Below the pieces are notes generated by a model. The model was given only the letters and a program-made list of their open reading frames with translations. It did not search any database and was not told the DNA's origin. Below are positions 13,171-22,400 of a DNA stretch of 64,000 nucleotides, in pieces. The position numbers and the translations under genes are program-made. Positions within the stretch are counted from its first letter, which is position 1; every line of letters begins with the position of its first letter. The stretch comes from Pelecanus crispus. Its lineage: Eukaryota; Chordata; Aves; Pelecaniformes; Pelecanidae. The DNA is taken from NCBI RefSeq assembly GCF_030463565.1, contig NC_134644.1, positions 100,622,765 through 100,686,764 on the forward strand. The letters are read 5' to 3'.

Positions 13171-13808
13171 CTGAACATGAGCCAGCAGTGTGCCCAGGTG
13201 GCCAAGAAGGCCAACAGCATCCTGGCTTGTATCAGGAATAGTGTGGCCAGCAGGAGCAGGGAGGTGATTGTCCCCCTGTACTCGGCGCTGGTGAGGCCGC
13301 ACCTGGAATACTGTGTCCAGTTTTGGGCCCCTCACTACGAGAAAGACATTGAGGTGCTGGAGCGTGTCCAGAGAAGGGCAACAAGGCTGGTGAAGGGTCT
13401 GGAGCACAGGCCTTATGAGGAGCAGCTGAGGGAACTGGGGTTGTTTAGCCTGGAGAAGAGGAGGCTGAGGGGAGACCTTATCGCTCTCTACAACTCCCTG
13501 AAAGGAGGTTGGAGTGAGGTGGGTGTTGGGCTCTTCTCCCAAGTAGTTAGCGATAGGACGAGAGGAAATGGGCTCGAGCTGTGCCAGGGGAGATTTAGAT
13601 TGGATATTAGGACAAATTTCTTCATGGAAAGAGTGCTCAAGCATTGGAACAGGCTGCCCAGAGAGGTGGTGGAGTCACCATCCCTGGAGGTGTTCAAAAA
13701 ATGGGTAGATGTGGCACTTTGGGACATGGTTTAGTAGGCATGGTGATGTTGGGTTGACAGATGCACTAGATGATCTTAGAGGTCCTTTCCAACCTTAATG
13801 ATTCCTAG
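13171..13808 (+). mobile_element. 5'-truncated CR1 LINE, terminal ORF2 plus 3' end
   Basis: From 13171 ('ctgaacatgagccagcagtg') the sequence is nearly identical to the 3' third of the CR1 copy at 23.1-24.6 kb. The frame stays open to the TAG at 13732-13734 and encodes the conserved CR1 C-terminal segment, with landmarks [31 protein letters not shown] and the final WDMV. A short 3' UTR follows with the usual '...gatcttagaggtcctttcc' motif, but the octamer tail has degenerated to a single ATTCCTAG. The reverse transcriptase core is absent, so the copy is dead on arrival. It is a recent copy judging by similarity to the 23-kb element. Confidence 0.92.
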
Positions 13809-13879
13809 TTTTACTTTCATTAAAAAATAACAGAGCCACCAAGCCAGGAAACATGAAATTAGTTATTACTCTACCCTTA
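13809..13879. other. Short spacer between two CR1 3' ends
   Basis: About 70 bases of AT-rich unique sequence. Nothing recognised. Confidence 0.5.
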
Positions 13880-13977
13880 ATTGGTTTAGTGGTGGACTTG
13901 GTAGTGTTAGGTTAACAGTTGGACTGGATGATCTTAAAGGTCTTTTCCAACCTAAACGATTCTATGATTCTATGATT
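13880..13977 (+). mobile_element. CR1 LINE 3'-end fragment
   Basis: A roughly 100-bp piece consisting only of a CR1 3' UTR: 'gttggactggatgatcttaa', 'ggtcttttccaacctaaacg', then three ATTCTATG-type tail units. It matches the tail of the 23-kb copy better than the tail of its immediate neighbour, so it is probably a separate, very short insertion and not a continuation. Confidence 0.85.
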
Positions 13978-14264
13978 GCATCTCCTGGGTGGGACTAATT
14001 GAGAAAGAGCTACAAAACAAAGATAAAAATGACAAAAGGCCAGCCTCAAACCGAGAAAGATCTGCTCTGTTCTGACGCAAGAGCTGGTTTCAGTTCAAAT
14101 CTCACATGGCTGATGAGCAATCTTTAGTAAACCGGTAAACTAGTATATACATAAATTGTTTTACTGCTCTGTGTAGTGGTGTAAAATAAGGGTTCCTAAA
14201 TAATTTCAGTGAAGCATAGAATATCACTAAGGATAAATAAATCATGCAGTTACATCTCTGGGCT
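13978..14264. other. Intergenic sequence, nothing recognised
   Basis: Short AT-rich spacer between CR1 material and the first LTR. No gene or repeat recognised. Confidence 0.5.
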
Positions 14265-14848
14265 TGTCCTGGTTTCAGCTGGGATAGAGTTAATTTTCTT
14301 CCTAGTAGCAGGCATAGTGCTGTGGTTTGGATTTAGTAGGAGAAGAATGTTGATAACACGCTGATGTTTTTAGTTGTTGCTGAGTACTGCTTATGCTAGT
14401 CAAGGACTTTGCAGCTTCCCATGCTCTGCCAGGTGCACAAGAAACTGGGAGGGGTCACAGCCAGAAGAGTTGATCCAAACTGACCCAAGGGCTATTCCAT
14501 ACCATATGACGTCATGCTCAGTATATAAACTGGGGGGGGTTGGCCAGGGAGCAGCGATTGCTGCTCGGGAACTGTCTGGGTATCGGTCGGCGGGTGGTGA
14601 GCAATTGCATTGTGCATCACTTGCTTTGTATATTGTTATTATCATTATTATATTGTTATTATCATTATTATATTGTTATTATCATCACTACTATTTTACT
14701 TTATTTCAATTATTAAACTGTTCTTATCTCAACCCAGGAGTGTTTCTCACTCTTACTCCTCCGATTCTCTCCCGCATCCCATCAGGGCAGGGGGAGTGAG
14801 CGAGCGGCTGCGTGGTGCTTAGTTGCTGGCTGGGGCTAAACCACGACA
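14265..14848 (+). mobile_element. Endogenous retrovirus LTR, copy 1
   Basis: A 584-bp block bounded by TG (14265) and CA (14848) that is nearly identical to 17764-18315. Its internal order is that of a retroviral LTR: a U3 region, a palindromic CRE/ATF motif TGACGTCA at 14507-14514, a TATA box TATATAAA at 14522-14529, a GC-rich R-like segment with 'gtatcggtcggcgggtggtg', an ATTAAA poly(A) signal at 14712-14717, and a GC-rich end. A TTATTATCA-type microsatellite (about 14629-14695) is expanded here relative to copy 2. No gag, pol or env coding sequence is seen on either side. I recognise the family as one common in avian genomes but do not assign a subfamily name. No clear target duplication was seen. 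Confidence 0.88.
14629..14695 (+). repeat. Tandem about 20-bp TTATTATCA-rich repeat inside LTR copy 1
   Basis: A unit of about 20 bases (TATTGTTATTATCATTATTA) occurs two and a half times. LTR copy 2 has only a short equivalent here, so the array grew or shrank after the copies diverged. Confidence 0.85.
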
Positions 14849-17763
14849 GTCCTTCAAGGCAAAACAACTTTTAAAGGTGACAGCTGTTTGGGGGGAGTAC
14901 CAGACTGGAGTGCCCTGGAGGAAACAAACTTAAAATTGACTCTGAGACTAAGACATGTTCGTATCAACAAACCATGCAATGAGATGTGTAGGCTCGGTGA
15001 ACAGCAAAGTAGTCAGGTGGTGTATATTTTTAACATTGTCTATACCTCTTGGATTTGGCAGGTAGAGTGCTGTCCTGCAGAGCAATAGCAGCCAATTCAC
15101 ACTAACTACATGATCACTGGAGTACAGAAAATGGCTTTGCCCATTTTGCCTCTCTGGGCACTCTGTTAACCAACACCAGCTGGTGCCTTTGCCATTCCTT
15201 TGGCCCTATCTGAAAGATGAGAGATAGAGACTCAGTACAGACAATCTGCCTTATCTATCTTAATGTAGATCTCATTTTAAATTTTGCCCTTTTTTGCCAG
15301 TTTCAGAGAAAATATCTAAACCTGTATTATCTTTTGTTATCCTACCTTTAAAATGCTTAGTGATGAAAAATCATGCTCCTGTCTCGTGGCAATTTCATTT
15401 TGATCATGCCTCCAAGAGTACCAGGAGCTAAGCCCAGATAGATTTTTGAAGGGCAGTCCAAGAAACAGGGTTCAGTGTTCTGATGATCAGCGGGAGTGGT
15501 TCAGGCAGAGAAAGAGCACACATACAGGTTTGTGGCTCGGAGCAGGTGCTTTTGAGAGAGACCTATAGTAGAGTCAAGACGCTGTGTGCCCCAGCACCTC
15601 AGTAGAACCAAGCTTTCTTTTTGAATTAAGGCTGCATAATAGAAATGCTCAGCTATTTGGCAAAAAGTTAAGTAAAATGCGAAGACATGGACTGATGTGT
15701 TTGGTTTTTTTTTTTAACCTTTCCCACACGCACCATAAGCATTGCTGTTTTAGGTGCAGATCAGCCCTTCTAGTGCTTAAACACTTCCTAGGATTTCCTC
15801 AAGGTAACAGAACTTAAAGCTTCCAATTGTTACTAGGGTTAACTTCCTCTCTTATGAAAGGTTTTATGTGGATGTCCTTGGGTGAGGGGGAAAAAAAAAT
15901 CTGCGACCAGCACATGAAGTGTAAGGATGCTGTACAGCCTCTTGGTGACTTCATCCTGAAATGTAAATTACATCTTGAACTACCTAGAGCTTCCCAGTCC
16001 CATGTTCTACAAAAACATCGACCGAGTAATTTATTCACAGTCATCGTCTTACACTTGCATAGGGCTCCTTTCTCCAGGAGCGGGAGAACACAGTGGACAT
16101 GGTGGTCAGACAGAAGGGAAGCAGCGCAGAATTTTGTCCTTCAGAAAGCAGAGGAAAGAAGTTATTACGGTTTGCACACAGGAATGGGTGGAAGAAAACT
16201 TGCCATCTGTGGGCAACTCTGCCCCTGTGGACGTGGGTGAATTTTAAATTTTTAAAAATTTAAAGGCAGGTGAATAATGTATGAATTGTTTCTGAACGAA
16301 AGCGGAGGTTTTCAAAGCTCCGCAGCAAAGGAATCCTCCATTGTGAATACTTCCTGTCCTAGACTTGCTTCACTTTGAGTAAGTCTCATGGTAAATTTCC
16401 ATTCACTCTCCGGATAAGCATAGCTTCTAAAATTACATTACTGGTGTAAACATTTATGATTACAAATTTAAAATGTGCTATAAGGATTTATGGGGAAAGT
16501 AAAATCTCAGTTTTGCTGTATATTATATTACACACCGTATTATACACAGATGATAAATCACTCGTTATTTAAATATATTTATTTACAAAACAAATACGTA
16601 TCTCAGGATTTATTCTTGTTTGTAAAATGTTCTGGTAATCTGGGATGAAAGATGCAGAGGAAGCAGTAATAAACATTTCTACAACCATTACTAAAATTCT
16701 CTACCAATTTCCTCCTCTTTTTCCTTATCTTTTTTGCTTTAGCAAATAAATTTCACTGTTTGTCACTAGATACTTTTTAATCTAGTCTTGTGAGAGAAAT
16801 GTTTCTTTTTCCATAGTTGCCCACAAGTTTCTCCTGCTAACGTCAGAATACATGCCTCCAGAAAATAGTAATTTGAATGTAAATTACTAGATTACCATTC
16901 ATATTTCATTTTTCTGATGCTTGCATCCATGTTGGCTCTGCCTTCATCTTACTTCACTGGCCAGTTCTACTTAATGCCAGTGTCCTCTGCTGTACATAGC
17001 AAAAATAGCAATATATTACAGGTTCTTCCATTCATGATGATCAAAATGCAGTGAATTGATAGAAAATGAAACTCTGTAGGGACCTGTGCAGCTTCTCACT
17101 TAAATTTCTCTGTCAAAGCATTTTTGCAAAATCCTTTCTAGTTCCGCAATAATCATCCATGCTACAGATTATTTTGTAAATATAATTCACATTAAAACCT
17201 CCTAATACTGCCACCTCGCCCTCAACAATGTTTTATGTTTAAAGGGAATATATCACTAAGAACCGGTATTAGGCAAATTGCCTGAAAACAATCCTCTGGG
17301 ACATCTTCTCTGAATGCAAGACATGAAATGGGGAGAAAAATTTATAAAGTTTTAAAAAATCTTCTACAGATTGTTTTCCATAACTAGCTTTCTGCTGTTT
17401 GGTGAGAACAAACTATATGTGTGAAAGGCTATGGGAATACTTTTAAGGGTGGATACTTACTCATTGACAGGATGTCCCAAGAGTAAGGTATATGCATATT
17501 TTTCTAATACACACATAATTTTATAGAAATATTAAAAACGCTATCTGAGAAAAACATCATCTGCAGTCATAATTATTAGCTAGAGAAATAGGATTCAGGA
17601 TAGACCTGTAGGAGTTAAGGTGGATAGCTCTCTGAAAATGTCAGCTGGTAATATTTAAAATAAGAAGTGATGTCAGGTGTTTTTTAGAAGAGCAGCAAGA
17701 AGGCTAGAAATGCTCACAGTAAGACTAGAAGTGCTACTCGTATTCAGCAGCATAGAGCACCTT
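14849..17763. other. 2.9-kb interval between the two LTRs, no retroviral genes seen
   Basis: If the LTRs belonged to one provirus, this would be its internal region, but I see no gag, pol or env motifs and no open frame longer than 137 codons (15827-16240, no recognisable domain). It reads as ordinary AT-rich intergenic DNA. It contains a perfect 22-bp AT palindrome at 16243-16264. Confidence 0.6.
16243..16264. repeat. Perfect 22-bp AT palindrome
   Basis: The arm TTTAAATTTTT is followed directly by its reverse complement AAAAATTTAAA with no spacer. Seen directly. No function can be assigned. Confidence 0.9.
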
Positions 17764-18315
17764 TGTCCTGGTTTCAGCTGGGATAGAGTTAATTTTCTTC
17801 CTAGTAGCAGGCATAGTGCTGTGGTTTGGATTTAGTAGGAGAAGAATGTTGATAACACGCTGATGTTTTAGTTGTTGCTGAGTACTGCTTATGCTAGTCA
17901 AGGACTTTGCAGCTTCCCATGCTCTGCCAGGTGCACAAGAAGCTGGGAGGGGGCACAGCCAGAAGAGTTGACCCAAACTGACCCAAGGGCTATTCCATAC
18001 CATATGACATCATGCTCAGTATAGAAACTGGGGGGGGGTTGGCCGGGGAGCAGCGATCGCTGCTCGGGAACTGTCTGGGTATCGGTCGGCGGGTGGTGAG
18101 CAATTGCATTGTGCATCACTTGCTTTGTATATTATTATTATTACATTATTATCATTACTATTTTACTTTATTTCAATTATTAAACTGTTCTTATCTCAAC
18201 CCAGGAGTGTTTCTCACTCTTACTCCTCCGATTCTCTCCCACATCCCATCGGGGTAGGGGGAGTGAGTGAGCGGCTGCGTGGTGCTGAGTTGCTGGCTGG
18301 GGCTAAACTACAACT
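17764..18315 (+). mobile_element. Endogenous retrovirus LTR, copy 2
   Basis: Same orientation and nearly the same sequence as 14265-14848, beginning TGTCCTGGTTTCAG. Differences include a mutated CRE (TGACATCA, 18006-18013), a mutated TATA element (TATAGAAA near 18,020), a shorter AT microsatellite (about 18127-18165) and loss of the terminal CACGACA (here CTACAACT). The ATTAAA signal is kept at 18179-18184. It lies about 0.5 kb upstream of the RPRD1A CpG island and points toward it. With its TATA and CRE both altered it is the less likely of the two to be active. Confidence 0.87.
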
Positions 18316-18759
18316 TTCCGTCAAGGAAAACTGACTTGGATCCTTCAGCTTGAAAAATCACTGACGACAATACAAATTCTACGAAAAAATGCAAAGAAGG
18401 TGAGCAGAGCAGCATTTTTATTCACTATTTCCACAACAAGTAGCAAGCATGCAATAAAGCTTTCATGTTTGAAACAACTAAGAGGGAACACCTTCGCACA
18501 TCATCTTGTCATTGAACAGGGGAATTCTGACACAATACTGTCAATGTCAGAAATTTAAAAAAAAAGGAGACAGCTTTTAAAAATGAGGCCACAGTTGTGG
18601 AGCATGTGTCCATCTGCAAATATGAAATAGGATGCACCCCGTATCACACTAAGTTCGTTAACCTGCCAGGTGAAAGAAACTGGTAGGCCTGGGCTGCCTT
18701 ATTTGCGCCTGGTTTTTTTAATCTTATTTCCCAGGGCAAAATGCCGATGCATCAGTTCT
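18316..18759. other. Upstream flank of the RPRD1A CpG island
   Basis: About 440 bases of AT-rich sequence between the LTR and the sharp rise in GC content near 18,760. No gene recognised. Confidence 0.5.
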
Positions 18760-19057
18760 TTTGCCGTAACGGCCCCGTAACTCCCGTTTGTGCTCGCCAC
18801 ACCCCACAGCCTCCCAGGCCCCCTCAGGCAATGTCGCCGAGGCCGACCCGCCCGGCGAGGCCCGCTGGCCACGCAAGGGCCGCTGGGAGCGCGGCCACCT
18901 GCAGCGAGCCCCGCCCCTAACGCCCGCGTCCCGCGGGCCGCGCCAGGGCTGCTGGGGGAGGTGCGAGGGCGGGGGCGGGGCCGGCGCGCGCGCGCTGGAA
19001 GGGCAGGCAGCAGCTCCAGGACCGCCCCGCCCCGCCCCGCCTCGTTTTGGGCCTCTG

Positions 19058-19066
19058 CCGGAAGTG
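19058..19066 (+). promoter_or_regulatory. ETS-family binding motif
   Basis: CCGGAAGTG, the consensus for GABP/ELK-type ETS factors, which commonly marks start sites of housekeeping genes. It lies about 260 bases upstream of the ATG. Motif seen; use inferred. Confidence 0.65.
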
Positions 19067-19071
19067 AGGAC

Positions 19072-19097
19072 GGGAGGAGAAGGGGGGCGGGGCCGGG
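19072..19097 (+). promoter_or_regulatory. Potential G-quadruplex in the promoter
   Basis: Four G runs of three or more (GGG, GGGGGG, GGGG, GGG), with loops of seven bases or fewer between them, fit the usual G3+N1-7 pattern. It lies between the ETS and YY1 motifs. Confidence 0.5.
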
Positions 19098-19119
19098 CGG
19101 CTCTCCGGGAGGCTCGGCC

Positions 19120-19131
19120 GCCGCCATTTTG
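19120..19131 (+). promoter_or_regulatory. YY1-like motif near the likely start of transcription
   Basis: GCCGCCATTTTG is the reverse complement of the YY1 core (AAnATGGCGGC). In many TATA-less vertebrate promoters this motif sits just downstream of the start site, which would put transcription initiation near 19,100 and give a 5' UTR of roughly 200 bases. Confidence 0.65.
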
Positions 19132-19155
19132 TTAGCGCCGGGCTGCCGGGGCGCG

Positions 19156-19163
19156 CGGAAGTG
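19156..19163 (+). promoter_or_regulatory. Second ETS-like motif
   Basis: CGGAAGTG, slightly weaker than the site at 19058 because the preceding base is G and not C. Same orientation and about 100 bases downstream of the first. Confidence 0.5.
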
Positions 19164-19281
19164 GCGGCCGGCGAAGCGGGAAGGGACGGGGCTCGCCCGG
19201 CTCCTCCCCCCCTGGGGCGGAGAGGCGGGGACTGAGCGCGGGCGAGCCGGGCCGGGCCAGGCCGGGCCGGGCGGCGGGGCC

Positions 19282-19306
19282 GAGCCAAGCCAAGCCAAGC
19301 CAAGCG
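19282..19306 (+). repeat. Short AAGCC pentanucleotide array in the 5' UTR
   Basis: About four consecutive (C)CAAG units followed by one CGAAG variant, ending about 16 bases before the ATG. A likely length-variable element in the 5' leader. Confidence 0.8.
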
Positions 19307-19321
19307 AAGCGCGGCCCGGCT

Positions 19322-19472
19322 ATGTCGGCGTTCTCGGAGGCGGCGCTGGAGCGGAAACTGTCGGAGCTGAGCAACTCGCAGCAGAGCGTGCAGACCCTGA
19401 GCCTGTGGCTCATCCATCACCGCAAGCACTCGGCGCTCATCGTCAGCGTGTGGGAGCGGGAGCTGCGAAAAG
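19322..19472 (+). CDS. RPRD1A: RPRD1A exon 1 (coding part), residues 1-50 plus one base
   Basis: Starts at the ATG at 19322 with G at -3 (acceptable Kozak context) and reads [20 protein letters not shown] onward to ERELRK. The donor is AAAAG|GTGAGG. It carries the first two helices of the CID. The frame stays open into the intron to about 19,732, which is not coding. Confidence 0.97.
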
Positions 19473-22400
19473 GTGAGGCGCCGCCGCCGCTAGGCCTTTT
19501 CCCGCCCTCGGGTGCCGGGTGGGGCCTTCCTCGGGGGCGGCGGGCTTGGGGGGGCGGTGGCCGGTGCGGCCGCGGTAGGAGGAGGCCGCCCTCGGGTGTG
19601 CGGCTGCTGAGGGAAGGGCTCCTTGGCTCTTCGGGCCCGGAAAGGAGGGAGGCAGGCAGGCAGGGGAGAGGGCGGGTCGGCCCGGCCCGGCCCGACGTCT
19701 GGGGAGAGCGGGGCTACTGGGGCAAGTGTTAAACCCTGGATCTCGATTTCTTGATGATTGGGCTGGGAGGTGCTTCTCTTCACACTTCCCCCCCCCCACT
19801 CCCTGGCTCCTCTTTTCTCCTTCCTCCCCCATTGCCCCTTACTCCCTCAGTGTGAAGCCTCTGGGGAGGCTGCTTTTCATGTTTTACTCCCCTTTGTGGA
19901 AAGAGAGAGGGAGGTGGGGACTTTCCCCAAAGGAAAGGAAGGCGGCAAGCACGGGGTTTAGGGCTTTTTGTTTTAATACTGATAGTTACGGCTCTAATGC
20001 TGTAATGCTATTTGAATTTCCTGACACGGTGGCTCCGTACACCTACGCCAGCAACTATTCTTGTAGGGCAGTTGAGGATGGGAAGAGCAATTTAATGTGT
20101 CCAAAGTGGTTTTTACTTCCTGTTTTTGCTAGATAGCTAATACCGGTGTTAGCATAATAAAGATGTGTCTGTCTTTAGCTGTATTGAGTATTTGATGTTG
20201 AGTGTGCAGACATAGATTCTTATGTGGCTTTCCTTTTAACAGGAAAGAACTTGCAGCTATAGTCAGTGGTTCAGGGACTGAAAGGCAGAAATGGCATGTG
20301 AAGGTTTATTTGACCTGACTGGAAAATAACTCTGATCTTAAGCTGACTCATTTAAGAAAAAGAAAAATAATTTGCTAGAACTCTGCCTTGCTCTAGGAAA
20401 TCTTAATGTCTTCCAATAGCTTCCTTTGGAGCCTCATTAATATGTGGATCTTGAATGGGAAAAGTAGAAGGCTAGATTTTCAAGTGGAGAGGAAAAATAG
20501 CACTAAGCCATTACAGGACTTATGAAAGAGAAACCACTCCTTTAGTTTTGCGCAACTAAGAGGAATAGTCGACTCTTAGAAATGGTGTGTGATGGAATAC
20601 AAAGAGTGCATGGCTGGATCACAGCTACCTCTTGGTTAGGGGGCATAACTTCTTAGCAAATGGGTTGAACCACCCTTAAAATAAAAATCTTGAGTATGAA
20701 ATAGTACTAAACTTCACAGTCTAGTATGGAAATACGTTCCCATAAACTCTGTAGGTTTTCACGTGGCTACTGTGATGTTTAAAATATGCTTTTTGTGTGA
20801 AATGTTATCTTTTGAACTTTCAAGCATGAGTTAAACTCTTTTTTTCCTGTTGCCTAAAGACAGATGTATTTAGTGGCATAATTCATCTTATGAAATAAAC
20901 ATGTTTTCACTGTATGTTTGTTGCAAGTTTTCTTTCTTGTTCCCAGAACAAATGAATGGATCTTCCATCTGCATCTGAAATGTTTCACATTTCTGGGCCT
21001 TCTATACAAACAGTGTGAATGTTTGGTGTTCTGAATGGTATCAGCAAGGTGTCTTAAACTAATTGGTACACAGCCAGAGTTTTGGTTGCTTGTCTTAACA
21101 TGCACAATACCCGTTCATAATAATCTAGAATATTAATGCTCAGTCCTTAACTTCAGTATTAACATAAACTTCCTGTTATGCTGTTTGACTAATTGGAGAA
21201 ATGAAATGTTTGAAACATGGGCTACATGTTTGAAGGTGGCATTGTGAGACAAGGAAAATGAGCTTCGTAAGAACTCATGGGAATGCTTTGCTTTTTCTCA
21301 GCTTTCAATGTCTGGCTTCCACTTTTAAGCCTCTTTGGAGTATGTAGCTCAGGAGCTTTGGATGAGCATAGCTGCTATAATTGGTTTTATCTTCAGTTTG
21401 TTGAAGTTGTCGTCCAGCTTGTACTGCTTCTAAGAAAAGTTTTTCTGGTGACCTCTTTTTGGAAGCCAGCCTTCAAGGGTCTGCAGAAAGCATGTGATAA
21501 CTAACCTACTCGTACCGGAGGTAGGCTGCTTTCAAGGTCCTGCACCTTTTCTTCCAGGCTTTTAGGCCTTATGTGAAGTGTTTCTTCTTTTGTATGTTCC
21601 ACTACCACTTCATCTAAAGCTGGCATAGTTAAGATAGATGGGATGTATTTTAGTTTTCCATCTCTGATAATAGCACCTGAGCTTCATAAATGTTAGCTTA
21701 CATTTGCCTGGTGCTAACTTTTTGCTGATTGCAGCACAGAATTGTAAGACTGTCCCTAATCCCCAAAGGGTGGATTTTGTGGTCTAAGCAGACAGCATGT
21801 TGAAGATGAGAAAGAAAACCAGTATGCTGTGGTGAAGTGACTTGCGTAAAACATCACAAAGCAGAACACTGGCAATGAGACCATAAATAGCGTAAGTTTA
21901 AGGCTCCTGACTTGCCCACCATCCAAGCCATAGAAACATGATTTCCCTCCTACCTGAGAGGAAAATGTTCTCTATTTGGGAAATATGGACACAAAAATTT
22001 CTGGCATTGTCTGCTGCTATTGCTAGCCAGTAGTGTCCTGGAACTGAAAGTTGAACCTTGCCTTTCTAAATTTCATTTCCTTTTATTGTATCCCTTTTTT
22101 TATTGTCACGCCTGTCTCCAGACCTTCCTTCCAGTCTACTCCCTTTCAGGCTTGTAGAACATCATATAACAACTGACTTGAACACAATGCAGTGTGATAC
22201 TACGTTTTTTCTGGATGCTTTTGGTTTTTGGTAAAAGATCCCTTGCATCAGATCAGTTTGCATGAACCTTTCTCAAGATGTCTTTAGTTATTAATGAAAG
22301 CAAGTGCTAGGGTCACAGCTCTTTTGTTCGTTAATGTTTGGTTCCATTTCTTTTATTTTTAAAATAGTCATTGTCTTTATATCATGTTGGAGTAGCGGTG

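Larger units (their letters stand above)
18760..19720. promoter_or_regulatory. RPRD1A: CpG island spanning RPRD1A promoter and exon 1
   Basis: GC content and CpG frequency rise abruptly near 18,760 and fall after about 19,720, in strong contrast to the AT-rich surroundings. The island contains many GC boxes (for example near 18,967-18,980 and 19,083-19,095), no obvious TATA box, and the first coding exon. CpG-island promoters of this kind are normal for broadly expressed vertebrate genes. Long open frames on both strands here are a by-product of the lack of AT-rich stop codons. Confidence 0.92.

Noticed and set aside
13129-13734. A host gene of 201 codons
   Set aside because: From 13171 on it is the C-terminal segment of CR1 ORF2. 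The first 14 codons are accidental host sequence.
15827-16247. Overlapping 137- and 90-codon frames between the LTRs as possible ERV remnants
   Set aside because: Neither translation shows retroviral motifs, and they overlap in different frames.
14265-18315. A complete ERV provirus with two LTRs
   Set aside because: The interval contains no recognisable gag, pol or env, no clear primer-binding site or polypurine tract, and the outer flanks show no matching target duplication.
18699-19476. Long open frames on both strands in the CpG island (up to 228 codons)
   Set aside because: The frames are compositional: GC-rich DNA has few stop codons. The peptides are Pro/Arg/Gly/Ala low-complexity and overlap each other on both strands. 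Only the frame starting at 19322 continues through conserved exons.
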